Source of the DNA: Zizania palustris | Taxonomy: Eukaryota; Streptophyta; Magnoliopsida; Poales; Poaceae | Direction: 5' to 3' | DNA length: 64,000 nucleotides | NCBI GenBank assembly: GCA_019279435.1 | Contig: JAAALK010000288.1 | Coordinates: 49,977,742-50,041,741 of the forward strand | Shown here: positions 10,900 through 21,137 of the stretch, in pieces | Position numbering within the stretch: the stretch's first letter is position 1 | How the letters are laid out: every line of letters starts with the position of its first letter | Notes under the pieces: model-generated | What the model was told of the DNA's origin: nothing | Databases searched by the model: none | The model's input: the letters and a program-made list of their open reading frames with translations, nothing else | Translations under genes and position numbers: made by a program

Positions 10900-11880
10900 G
10901 TTTGCAAATAATTCTTCAATAGATTATAAATCTGTTGCAACAACTATTCAACCACAAAAAATATTTATTGCAAATTATTTGATCATTGCGATCCATCACA
11001 TATTACAACCACAAAACTAATTTGTTGCAAATATATTTCATTGCCAAAAGATATTTTGTTGCAAAAGCTCATACCTCAACGAATGATTTTATGTTGCAAA
11101 CGTATAACTTACAACTACAAAACCACGTGGCAAAAAATATAAACTTAATTACAACCATTAAAATGACGTGGCAATTTTGTCTATTACCACCACAAATACT
11201 CGTTGTATCTATTAACTATTGCATCAATGTCAGGCATTGCATCAATTATCTATTGCGATGGCCCATCTCGTGGCATTAGCTTATGTTACCACGATGTCTA
11301 CCGTTGCAATAATAATCTATTGCGATTGCCTATCTCATGGCAACAACCTCTATTGCGATGATGTCCGCTGTTGCAGTAATACTCTATTGCAATAGCCTAT
11401 CTCGTGGCAATAGAATTTATTGCAATGATGTTCATCGTTGCAGTAATAATCTATTGCAATAGCCTATCTCGTAGCAATAGTATCTGTTGCAACGATGTTC
11501 GTCGTTGCAGTAATAATCTATTGCAATAGCCTATCTCGTGGCAATAACATCTGTTGCAACGATGTTCATCGTTGCAGTAATAATCTATTGCAATAGCCTA
11601 TCTCATGGCAATAGTATCTGTTTCAACGATGTTCATCGTTGAAGTAATAATCTATTGCAATATCCTATCTCGTGGCAATAGCATATGTTGCAACGATGTT
11701 TGTCGTTGCAGTAATAATCTATTGCAATGGCCTATCTCGTGGCAACAAACATATTATGCAACGGTACTATAAAACGGTTGTAATAACTTTAGACCACACC
11801 AATACTTGCCACGCCTGCCAACGAATGCGATTTGGTTGCAAACGAGACATATTGCAACCGTTTGGCCCTTATTGCAATAT
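10900..11880 (+). repeat. CACTA subterminal repeats, including a 67-bp tandem array
   Basis: The segment is full of TTGCAA/TTGC motifs. At about 11220-11745 it forms a tandem array whose unit repeats every 67 bp (CTATTGCAATAG recurs at 11384, 11451 and 11518), about eight imperfect units. Each unit contains short inverted TTGC/GCAA motifs. In CACTA elements such repeats are the binding sites of the second, TnpA-like protein; that role is inferred. Confidence 0.8.
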
Positions 11881-11904
11881 TTTTCCGCCGTTGTACTAGA
11901 GTGA

Positions 11905-11917
11905 AAATCTAGTAGTG
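11905..11917 (+). repeat. CACTA terminal inverted repeat, right end
   Basis: AATCTAGTAGTG at the end of the subterminal block is the reverse complement of CACTACTAGATT. The candidate target duplication TCT follows at 11918-11920. The mate on the left is not visible. Confidence 0.8.
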
Positions 11918-12088
11918 TCTACAACCTCCTGTTTTTACACAATCCCCTACAATCATACAATGCAATAGACCCAAACAGTAAACATTATCAGATTGCAAAG
12001 TTCTGTCCAGCTATATCCATCCATAAAACACCCAACAGATCATAGCTTCCACTAACATTCTTAACAAAATAATAATCATCATCAACAC
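11918..12088. other. Unassigned sequence
   Basis: AT-rich sequence between the CACTA terminus and a solo LTR. No coding or repeat signal. It could be 3' flank of the SMH/TRB pseudogene that lies to the right on the minus strand. Confidence 0.3.
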
Positions 12089-12611
12089 TGTTGGCATAAT
12101 ACAAAATTACGCAACATTTTGAAGTTTTAAAGAACCTCGAAGGGTTCAAAGTGTATTAATAATGACTTTGACTAAATTCGAGGCCTCCATTCAAGATAAT
12201 AACCTTCAAATATAGTCTGTATTGATTGGTACTTCTGGTATTCGATGATCTTTACATTGTACATGAATGGTATTTATAGGAAAAAATACATAGGGTAATA
12301 CCTAATTATCCTCTATGTTAAAGTGAGCTATAGTGATTTGAAGGGCATTTGAGAACCCATAATTTTAAAGGTCTCCTCCAAGTGGTTTTCGATGGCTTTG
12401 AGTCCTCATCAATGTCGAAGGGTAGTCTCTCGGTATTTGGCCTCGCTTTTAGAGCTCTGCTCAGGGCCTCATCTCCAGGCTTCGCGTTATGTTTCAATCA
12501 AGGTGATGTCTTCAGGCTCCTTATGCAGGCTACAAAATAGAGCTTCACTACAAGGCTTCGCTAAAGACATTTGTTAGTGCCCGATTAGAGTTAAAACTCT
12601 TTTTCCTAACA
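12089..12611 (-). repeat. Diverged solo LTR of the Tat family
   Basis: It starts TGTTGGCATAATACAAAATT, a decayed form of the Tat LTR start (as read on the + strand), and ends TTTTCCTAACA. Inside it keeps the expected order of landmarks: 'gaggcctcc', 'gataata', a 'ggtatttatagg' reverse TATA box near 12270, then a purine run. The flanks are AACAC (12084-12088) and AATAC (12612-12616), a 5-bp target duplication with one change. There is no primer site or internal region, so it is a solo LTR produced by LTR recombination. It is clearly older than the other Tat LTRs. Confidence 0.7.
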
Positions 12612-12825
12612 AATACCAAGTAAGTTACTGCTCGAATATTGATACGCCAATGGGTGAGATTAGCAGCAGCGAATCAGTGGATGAAATTTAACAAAAGAAA
12701 AAGAAGGGTTGAGATTTATCATAAGGACAATGTGTCCATCCTACAACTCATCAATTATATAGTAGAGTTGATAATATCTATATATATATAAAATAAATAC
12801 GGAGCAAAAGAAACATTCTCTTTTT

Positions 12826-13468
12826 CCATCTCTAAAATCGCCTCAGATTCTACTGCCTCTGCAGCCCTTGCTGCTTCTTCAGCTTTAGTAATGGCTACTT
12901 CTTCCTCGGTACCTGCCTTGGCAGCAAATGCCGCTGCCTCTTCCTTACTCAAGCCTATCATCTTATCCAGTTCAACATCACTTGATGTGTCCTTTTGTTT
13001 CACCTATGACCAATATAAACTACAAATACAACGATAACTAACTTAATGTGTCCTTTTAGAACATATACAGAGTGTGTGAGAGAGAACCTTGATCAATTTT
13101 CCAGTAGCAACCATTGCTTTCAATTTTGTAGAAAGTAATATTTGAAAATCAGCTAGTGGTCAACAATGTCCCTGAGCATAGATACAAATATCTTTAGAAT
13201 AATACATAAACCAATAAATAAGATCACATCAGTTCTTCAAAAAAAAAGTACAAATGCATCTGGTCCTCACAACAACCAAATGAACATAAATAAATGACCT
13301 TCCATGACATAATTGGTGTGGAAAAGTAATGAGCGGGTATTGATCAGGAAATAAATAAAACATGTGATTATCATTGTCAATCACCTCACTGTATGCAGGA
13401 ATGGCTGGTCTATTAGACCCAGACGACTCCTTAAGCTTCTTTATTGCTTCTAAAACGAGGTCATCAAA
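12826..13468 (-). pseudogene. Single-Myb-histone / telomere-repeat-binding (SMH/TRB) gene fragment
   Basis: Three minus-strand exons with consensus splice sites are visible. Exon 13385-13468 (84 nt, 28 codons) encodes FDDLVLEAIKKLKESSGSN..., the start of the H1/H5-type globular domain. Exon 13088-13171 (84 nt) encodes LLSTKLKAMVATGKLIK, the domain's second half. Exon about 12826-13003 encodes VKQKD... then an alanine/glutamate-rich coiled coil (KEEAAAFAAKAGTEEE..., ITKAEEAARAAEAVES), as at the C-terminus of SMH/TRB proteins. In the middle exon a TGA stands where the family has a conserved tryptophan before the proline. The N-terminal Myb domain and the terminal exon are missing. SMH/TRB proteins bind telomeric repeat DNA in the nucleus. 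The upstream side is cut by the Tat LTR at 13600, inside what would be an intron. This is the only host gene relic recognised. Confidence 0.8.
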
Positions 13469-13599
13469 CTTGCAAAAATGACATTAATACAAAATCACAT
13501 GATGGAAACATTTAGGAAGAAATACTAAGTGCAATGGTGAGTAGCAGTAGGGAAATATGATGAATAATACAATGTGAGATTCATTTTTGAAATAGGTGC

Positions 13600-14022
13600 T
13601 ATTGGCGTAAAAGATTACGCTAACAGGTTTAAATAACCACAAAGGGTTATTAAGTGAGATGATTGTTTGCGGATTGTTCCAAGCCTCCGAGTAGGATAAT
13701 AGTCGAGGATAGTTCGAAGTGTCTATTCATTATCTCTTGATTCGATGCCTATACCTCAGTAAAGAGGGGGTATTTAGAGGCAAGAATATACAAGGAAAAG
13801 ACCATTTTACCCTCTAGTTATAACCGTCATAGATGACACTGTTCCTTGACCTCCGTAGGGCTAAAAAGGTAAAAAGTCATATGAACACTTGGATAAAGTA
13901 GATGTCCAATCCGTACTGGCGGCGCCCCTTTAGGAGTGAAGCTTTGACTCCTTTTACCCTTCGAATGGAGCCTCCGAAGAATCCTCCTATTTACCACGTG
14001 GATGGAAGTATTTCCCCCAATA
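13600..14022 (-). repeat. 3' LTR of Tat copy 1
   Basis: The start TATTGGCGTAAAAGATTACG matches the starts at 31002, 43313 and 48612. The end TTTCCCCCAATA is followed by GTAGCCCCTC, which on the minus strand gives the purine-rich GAGGGGCTAC before the LTR, the likely polypurine tract. Length 423 bp. The TATA equivalent (GGTATTTAGAGG near 13770, reverse strand) is mutated. Confidence 0.8.
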
Positions 14023-14457
14023 GTAGCCCCTCAAATACGCCTCTCCAAATGTCCTGCATAGTGAGGAAGGCAGTATACACAAGAAATAATTTCATGCTCT
14101 AGACTAGATAAATTGAAAGGACTCACAACCATCAAGTTACGGCTTCGAAATCGGAGGGGAGGTTGGCTCCGGGCTCCTAGTCGACAGTACTTCAGTGGTG
14201 GGCCCCGAAATTTACTGAATTAATTCACTTAAATACGTCAGTTTCTCGAATGTTGGTTCGAGAATCCTAAAAGATTACCTTGGAAAACCAACCGTCACCT
14301 TTGATAACGGTCACCTCTTGAAATCCCATCCAGTGTGGACAGTTTGAGGCGTGATTTAAACATTCCTCAGTAATGGCCCCACCTGTCATTGACAGGATTG
14401 TCACCTAAAAAGAATACCAATAGTCACCCTGAGGCGTACAATGCAAGCTACCCTCTT

Positions 14458-14465
14458 TATAAAAG
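14458..14465 (+). promoter_or_regulatory. TATA box of the antisense gene, copy 1
   Basis: TATAAAAG lies 123 bp before the first ATG of the antisense gene (14581). Tat copies 2 and 3 have a TATA box at the same place (31821, 44087). Confidence 0.6.
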
Positions 14466-16612
14466 GGGAGAAAAAGTGACTTTGACGGTAGGAAGCCTTT
14501 CGCTTTTAACAATCCCGACGCCCGAGCTCTCTGCCTCTTCTTATCCATTGCTTGTCTTCGGCCTCTCTGCTTCTTTGTCGATGTGTAGGACTAGTGCCAA
14601 AGTGCCCACCGCGGGCTCATCGCTGGTTCAGCAACAGGCAACGACGGCGGCAGCAGCAGCGGCGACAGCGGCGGAGGTTCTAGGAAACCCTCGGTCTTAC
14701 AGACCTTGGGACCTCCGACCGCCCTCGAGCAAATTCCTGGATCAGACATTCACTCTAGGGCAGACCACCTGCACCAATAAGATGGTGAGCAACACAGTTC
14801 GTGGACGGCTAGGGTCCGAGGTCAAAGTGAGGATCCCGGGGTCCGAGGCCATCTCGTTGCCACAAAACGGAGAGGTGGTAGTCTTCAAAGCTTTCTTCGA
14901 TGTGGGGCTTGGGCTGCCTTCCTCAGAGCTTCTGGTGGAGGTCCTCTGCCTATACCACATGATGCTCCCGCAGCTCACCCCAAACGCCGTCGCCCGCTTG
15001 GCCATCTTCGAATGGGCCATGTGGGCCAAGGGGGTTGAAGAGCGAGTAGAGATATTCACAGCGATGCACGAGGCTAGCTACTAGCCGAAGAAACATTACG
15101 GCCCTGATGGGTCGACAATGTTGTTGGCCTTCAGGAGTATCAATTTCTAGCTCCGGAAGAAGTTCCAGAACAACTTCCCAGCGAAGGCTACCAATGACCA
15201 TTGGTATTCGGACTAGATCCTCCAATGATTTTACACCGAAGTGGGAGCGGACTTCGTCCTAGTGGGGCCTTCGAAAGAAATCTCGTACCGGAGGGAGGCG
15301 GCAATCAAAGCAGAGGTGAGCAGACTCCGGGTGTGGCTCCGACTACTGGACACTATAGCCCAGTGCATGAGCATGCGCAACTTGGCGGAGAAGTTCATCG
15401 CTCTTCATATCCCCCTCTCATGGCCAGCTAGCCCATTGTCTTTCAATAGACTACGGAGAAGGCAATGACTGCGGACCAGATAGTTCGAGCTGCATAGAAG
15501 GTACTCGGAGCCCCCATCGCTGTGGAGAGAGAGAGCGGAGGCTCGAGTTGGTTGGATCTTGGGAGAGATTCAAAAGGGTATGGGGTGCCCTCAAGATCGA
15601 CCCCCTACCTTACCAAACTTCAATGTCGGTGATCTAGTGCCGAAGAAGAGGAAGGCTGAAGTGTGTACCCCAGGTATTTCGAAGACCCCTTCGAAGAAGG
15701 TGGCTAAGAGGCCGAAGGGTTTGATACCTTCGAAGTCTCCTTCTCTTGAACCCATCGACCGAGCCGTCTAAAACAGAGCAGGCATTGGATGAGTCCTTGG
15801 TGGAGGATATTGAGGCCTTGGTGGTGGGGGACACCGAGGGGAACTATAGAGCGGAGACCGAGGCTCCTACCGAAGATGGTGCCGAAGCGGTGCCGATGGA
15901 GGAGACGGAGGCTCCCGGCCAATTGGATGTCGTTGGCACTTTGCCGACGGAGCCAGAGGCCGTAGTCCAGGTTGAGGCTGAAGGAGATTAGGCCTCGGAG
16001 CCTTAGGGACCCAACCAGGATGACGTTGGATGGGTCCAGGTGTTGGAGCTAAAGGGTACAACACCACCAGAGGGTCCCTGTGGCCATTTCACCGCTTTGG
16101 TCAATGGTGGACTTCGACAATGATTTTGCACAGCTGTTCCAACACCCGGACAACCCAGATGTTGTTCAACGGGGAAGCAGAGGAGTTAAGTCCTTACTGA
16201 CTGAGCTTCGAATTGGCCACCTTCCTGCATTGTCTGAATAACTATGCAAACCTTGAGCTTCATATGTACCAACGAAGGGAAATGGCAAGTCCTGGCCGGC
16301 ACCGACAACGAGGCCTGAGCTGAGGGGGAAGGCCCCTACAACGGCGGTGGCCATGTCAGAGTCGACCGAAGGGGCTCAATCCATGGAGGCTTTGGAGGAG
16401 GACTCCCATTGTTTGGGGTCCTCCCCTATAAACTATGATCGGAGCGCCCTGACAAGGCTTCCTCTGTTGGCTCCATTCCTAGCGCAGAGGACAGGGCTCT
16501 GAGCCATGCTAGAGCCCTTGGCTCGGGTCTACCGGGAAGTGGGTGAGACCGAATTGGTTGCTAAAGGGACGGAGCTGGGCATCGCCCTCAAGAGAGCTGC
16601 CTACTAGGTATG

Positions 16613-18595
16613 TGAGAAACCAAGGGTTGGTTTCGGTGTTGTGATGAGTGATTGACAGGATTTTACCCTCTGTTCGAAGGGTACCTCCGGAGGGGCTTCG
16701 GAGGTGGTACCTCCGAAGGGTGTTCGGAGGTGTGTCACCGGAGTGTGTTTGGTGTTTGCTTGCTGCAGCTGTTGCAGCGGAGTGTGCTCGTCGGAGGGGT
16801 CCGACAGTACACGATGACTGGGTTCGTACCGAAGGGTTCGGTACTTTGGGCGGTACACCGGAGTGTGTACTGGAGGTTGCTAACCCGGAGAGGTCTCCGG
16901 AGTACTGGATACACTTGTTTGCTTGTCTGTGGTGCGCAGGGACTTCGGAGGCGACGGACAGGGTTCGAGCCAGGTGAACCTGGGTCAAGCGGGTGGCTTG
17001 ATGCCAGGGGAGCGGGGAGCTCCATCACGGTGGCTGCGAAGGTGGTCCGGGTCGGTCCTCGGGTCGAGGCGCGCCAGGTGAAGGCAGAGAGTGCGGAGCG
17101 TGGCTCCGGCTGAAGGTACTCCGAGACAAAGTCCTCGGAGGTGAGGCACTTCGAAGGTACTCCGAATGGAGTGACTTCGGAGTTAGTGGACCAAGTCCTC
17201 TGCGGAGGCAAGAAGTTCGAAGTGTGCTCCGGAGGGAGACACTCGAAGGTGGCCCAACGAAGGTCTCAGAAGTCGAGGTGCATCGAAGGCATGGTCCGGG
17301 TGAGGCTCGTCGAGGAGTGTGCTCGGAGTGAGACACTGCGACGGAGTGCTCATGGAATGCTTCATGCGGAGGCCTTGGACGAAGGAGGGACTTCGAAGGG
17401 TGGTACTCCGAAGGTGGGGCTTCGGAGTGAGGATGACTTGTGGTGCTTCGGCCATGCATGGCTTCGGTACACGGACGGATGGTGTTCGAGCTCGGAGTAG
17501 CTGCGAAGCCGTGGTGGTCCACTCCGGAGGTGGTGGTGCGAAGGCCCAAGGGCTTTGACGGCTTCGGCTCAAAACCATCACTGTATCGAAGGTCTTCTTC
17601 GGCGGAGCGAAGGCCAACAGGCTGCAGGCTTCTCGCCGAAGCTTCCGCACCCCTCGCGTGCGAAGGGAGGTTCCAGAAGTCAACACTGTAAAGGCTGACA
17701 CTGTCTGTTCTGAAAAAGGCTGACACTGTCCCCTCTGCAGCTGACAAGAGAAGCCTCCAAAATAAAGGTGGACTACCTTTTGTACCCCTTAGTTCTGTAG
17801 AGACAAATCTGTTGTAAACCCTAGGGGTAAAGTAGTCACTTCCTTAGGATAAAGCCGTGGGCTATAAATATGGGGGCTCGGTAGGTAACATTTAACACTT
17901 TGAGCATTTACTGTTGAGCTCCTGTAGACAGACCTCGCTGTATTCATTCTGAGTTCAATTTATTTCAGTGTTCCTTGTTCAAGCGGCGAAGCCCTGCTTC
18001 CTTGTGCTTTTGCTTGAGCTCGTGTTACATACCTCGCTAGTTTTTAGTTCACCAAAGCCTGTTGAGGCGAAGGCTGTTTTTCGTGCGAGGTGTGTTTTGT
18101 CAGTGTGCCATCGCTCTGTGTAACACGAGGCAAGACCTCGCTGCTTACTAGCGAAGCCCTGACCGTTTCCCGTAGTGCTTCTTGTGTCGAAGCCCTTAGC
18201 GGAGTCCGTTTTGTGTGCGTGTAGATCTTCGCGTACGAAGCCCAGCACCAGTTGCTGTCGCTAAGTATTTTGGTCGAAGTCCTCAGAGGGCTGTCCACTC
18301 TTGTGAAGGGTGAAGTGCGAAGCCTGCTCGAAGCACCTCGTGTGCGGAGCCTGCACTGACTTAGCAGAGTAGATTTTCGAAGGGTGTTAGTGGAGCGAAG
18401 TCTTCTTGGCTTCGAACTTTTGCCTCTCCGAAGCCTGTGTTCGAAGGTGTCAAAGTACCTCCGAACCAGACCTTCGAAGGTTGTGTTCGAAGCCTGTTCC
18501 GCTGAAGACAGAACTGATCCGAAGGCTAAATTTTTAGCCCGAATTTTTTATAGCTCCCATTCACCCCCCCTCTGGTCGCCGTTTCTGGTCCAACA
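16613..18595 (+). repeat. 5' LTR of copia 1
   Basis: Starts TGAGAAACCAAGGGTTGG, ends TTTCTGGTCCAACA. A TATA box (CTATAAATATGGGG) is near 17870, leaving about 720 bp of downstream R-U5 sequence. The U3 region (16650-17660) is packed with TCCGAAGG, TTCGAAGG and CTCCGGAG words, many palindromic. Long open frames on both strands of U3 come from this composition and are not considered genes. Confidence 0.95.
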
Positions 18596-18596
18596 A

Positions 18597-18614
18597 TTGG
18601 TATCAGAGCAGGTT
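18597..18614 (+). other. Primer binding site of copia 1
   Basis: TTGGTATCAGAGCAGGTT starts one base after the LTR end. TGGTATCAGAGC is the standard plant copia site complementary to the 3' end of initiator methionine tRNA. Confidence 0.9.
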
Positions 18615-18659
18615 AAGATCACCAGTTGACCTTAACCGGTTTTGTGATCTGTTGGCGAC

Positions 18660-21122
18660 ATGGATAGAGGCAGTAAAATTCCTCTGTTCGATGGGACAGA
18701 CTTTGCATACTGGAAGGTGCGCATGGAGGCTTACTTGTTAAGCCAAGGAAATGCAATTTGGGAGATTGTGGACTCACAATACTCCATCCCTGATACCCGC
18801 ACCACTCAAACTGAAAAAGATCAGTATATTGCCAACTCGAAGGCAAGGAACATACTGTTCATTGGTTTGAGTCGGAGTGAGTTCGATAGGGTGCAGCACC
18901 TTAGGACTGCTAGGGAAATTTGGACAACACTCACTGTCTTTCATGAGGGCTCTGCTCAGATTAAGGCCAGGCGCCAAAGCACCTACAATCAACAGTATCA
19001 GCTGTTTGTGCAGGCACCTGGTGAATCTGTAGATGCCATGTTTTCTCGCTTTGACGCGATAGTGAGTAACTTGCGATCCAACGGGACGCTTGCTTACAGT
19101 GATCACGATAGGGCTATCAAGCTTCTCTATGCTCTTGACCGTAGCATATGGGAGGTAAAGATATCCAGTATTGAGGAGTCCACAGGCTATGACACATTGA
19201 CCTGTGACGAACTCTTTAGCAAGCTAAAGTCCACAGAGATTGCCAAGGCATCTCTTGCAGTGCACAGAAGCTCTTTGCCACAGCCATTGGCATTGGTTTC
19301 TAGCACTAGCCGTGGCACCACTGCAGAACCAAGCACATCAGGCACTTGTGTTCTTGCAGATGGTTTTGCTTTGTCCTCCCTGGTCTCCGTCACAAAGGAG
19401 CAGGTGGATACTCTAGCTGATGACGAGCTTGCTCTCATTGCCCGGAGGTTCACCCGCTTTCATCATGAGAGACGGGATCAGAGGAGAAGTGGTTTTAGTG
19501 GCTGCTATGAATGTGGCGACACCTCTCACATTAAGGCCAATTGCCCCAAGGTCAAAAAGAGAGATGAGAGTGACCGCCCCAAATTCCACAAAAAGGAGAG
19601 GAAGCCCTTTGTGAAGGGCAAGCACGGCAAGATGGCTAAGAAAGTAGCCAAGGCCGCTTCCAGAGCTTTTGTTGCTGCTCTCAGCGACATCGACACATCC
19701 TCAACTGAGGAGTCGAGCTCTGAGGAGGAGGAGTCCCCAAGGAAGGAGGACAAGAAGGACAAAAAGGGACGTGACTTCACCGGCCTTTGCTTCATGGCCG
19801 ACAGCGATCACAGCGGCGATGAGCTTGACTCATCTGAGGTAAACCTATCATCTGACCAGCTACTAATTAAATTAGATGAGCTGAATGAAGTAGTGCTTGG
19901 TCAGGATAGATTACTTGTGCAAGCCGCTAGAGAAAGAAAAGACCTTAGACTTAGGCTAGAAAATATTTCTACTAAATATGCCATGCTTAAGTCTAAGTTT
20001 GATGATGCTGAATGTGAATCATGTTCTGTTGTCATGAGTGAGCTTGCTCAGTTGCGCTCTGTACATGCTCAAACTCTCTCTGAGCTTGAGACTGCACAGA
20101 AGCAGCTTTTGGAGGTGGATTCTAGACCTCATGAAATTATTGAATGCATGAACTGTTCTTTATTGCGCGAGAGCATTAATTTACGTGATAAACATGTTCA
20201 TGATTTAGAGGCTAGATTGGAGAGGGCCGGTAGTTCTAAGGATGTGCAACCTGTTTGTGACACTTGCATCACCCTTAAGGACCAGCTAGGCACTGCTAGA
20301 GAGCGAGCTGAGAACCTCATGTCAGAAAATGAATACCTTCTTTCTGTGGTGAATAAATGCACTGAAGGGAAGGGTAGGATGGATTTGCTCTTGGCCAAGA
20401 CCAAGTTGTGTGCTGACAGAGCCGGGGTAGCTCTAGGTTTGGGTTTTGAGAGGATAGCTTCAGACAGTAAGACCAAAACTGTTTTCACCTCTCCCACCAC
20501 CCTAGAGAAAGAGAGAGCTCTGTTGGACACCCCATCAGCCAAAAAGCCTACCCATCCACCAAAGAAAACCACTCCTCCTACCAAGAAAAATCCTCCCAAG
20601 AGAGCCACTCAGAAGAAACCCAAGGAGCCTGTGAGAGTTGCTCCTATGACCCATGAGAGTGCCCCTAGGAGAGTGTTTCACTGTTCTTATTGTCAGCGGG
20701 CGGGTCATTTGATTGGTTTCTGTTTCCGTCGCATCAAGGATGAGCGACGTGCACAGGCGATGAGCTATCAGGACATGCATTACCCATCTTTAGGTATGCA
20801 TGAGTCTGAGTATTACTCTCGCCCTGTTTTCGAGGCTCCTCGTGCTTCTCGAAGAGGTTTTGCTCCTCGAGGTGTTCACCATGTTCCATATGGTGGTAGA
20901 CCTCGGGCGAGTAGCTTTGTACCTCGTCAGAGTAGGAGACCTCGACATGCTTTGCGTTCTTTGCATGTTGGTAGACCTCGCACTTTGCATCATGCTGATT
21001 TTCATGTGCGTAGACCATCTACTTTTACTGTGCCTACTACTCGTGTCACTCAGTGCTGGATGCCTCGCCATTATTTTACTCACCCCAGCACTGAGCGATC
21101 GAGGCGTTCTTATCATGTGTAG
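18660..21122 (+). CDS. gag: Copia 1 Gag (UBN2-type capsid with two zinc knuckles)
   Basis: An open frame of 820 codons from ATG 18660, 64 bp after the LTR. Residues 1-40 carry the copia gag N-terminal block (IPLFDGTDFAYWKVRMEAYL). Residues about 60-200 form the UBN2 region (ARNILFIGLSRSEFDRVQ, 'AREIWTTL', LYALDRSIWEVKISSIEES). A CX2CX4HX4C knuckle lies at 282-295 (CYECGDTSHIKANC). A serine/glutamate-rich acidic stretch and the short block TGLCFMADSD follow, then a long coiled coil (about 400-600), a Lys/Pro-rich region and a second knuckle at 675-688 (CSYCQRAGHLIGFC), before an Arg/His-rich tail. It would form the particle that packages element RNA. It ends at a single UAG (21120-21122); pol continues in the same frame. 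No frame damage is seen. Confidence 0.95.
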   Translation: MDRGSKIPLFDGTDFAYWKVRMEAYLLSQGNAIWEIVDSQYSIPDTRTTQTEKDQYIANSKARNILFIGLSRSEFDRVQHLRTAREIWTTLTVFHEGSAQIKARRQSTYNQQYQLFVQAPGESVDAMFSRFDAIVSNLRSNGTLAYSDHDRAIKLLYALDRSIWEVKISSIEESTGYDTLTCDELFSKLKSTEIAKASLAVHRSSLPQPLALVSSTSRGTTAEPSTSGTCVLADGFALSSLVSVTKEQVDTLADDELALIARRFTRFHHERRDQRRSGFSGCYECGDTSHIKANCPKVKKRDESDRPKFHKKERKPFVKGKHGKMAKKVAKAASRAFVAALSDIDTSSTEESSSEEEESPRKEDKKDKKGRDFTGLCFMADSDHSGDELDSSEVNLSSDQLLIKLDELNEVVLGQDRLLVQAARERKDLRLRLENISTKYAMLKSKFDDAECESCSVVMSELAQLRSVHAQTLSELETAQKQLLEVDSRPHEIIECMNCSLLRESINLRDKHVHDLEARLERAGSSKDVQPVCDTCITLKDQLGTARERAENLMSENEYLLSVVNKCTEGKGRMDLLLAKTKLCADRAGVALGLGFERIASDSKTKTVFTSPTTLEKERALLDTPSAKKPTHPPKKTTPPTKKNPPKRATQKKPKEPVRVAPMTHESAPRRVFHCSYCQRAGHLIGFCFRRIKDERRAQAMSYQDMHYPSLGMHESEYYSRPVFEAPRASRRGFAPRGVHHVPYGGRPRASSFVPRQSRRPRHALRSLHVGRPRTLHHADFHVRRPSTFTVPTTRVTQCWMPRHYFTHPSTERSRRSYHV

Positions 21123-21137
21123 GCGACAGGTCGAGGC

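Larger units (their letters stand above)
7204..11917 (+). mobile_element. CACTA (En/Spm) DNA transposon, 5' end not found
   Basis: The right terminus is clear: 11905-11917 reads AAAATCTAGTAGTG, the reverse complement of the CACTACTAGATTTT terminal repeat of CACTA elements. A dense subterminal repeat block precedes it, with two typical coding regions further left in the same orientation (TNP2 type, then Transposase_24 type). A 3-bp target site duplication would start at 11918 (TCT). No CACTACTAG motif could be found on the left side, so the element is 5'-truncated or rearranged, and the left boundary given is only where CACTA coding homology begins. Confidence 0.8.

Noticed and set aside
17025..17747. 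240-codon minus-strand open frame in the copia 1 LTR, repeated in the other LTR (25873-26595)
   Set aside because: It follows from the TTCGAAGG/TCCGAAGG word composition, which lacks stops in several frames. The related LTR of copia 2 does not keep one continuous frame, and the translation has no domain.
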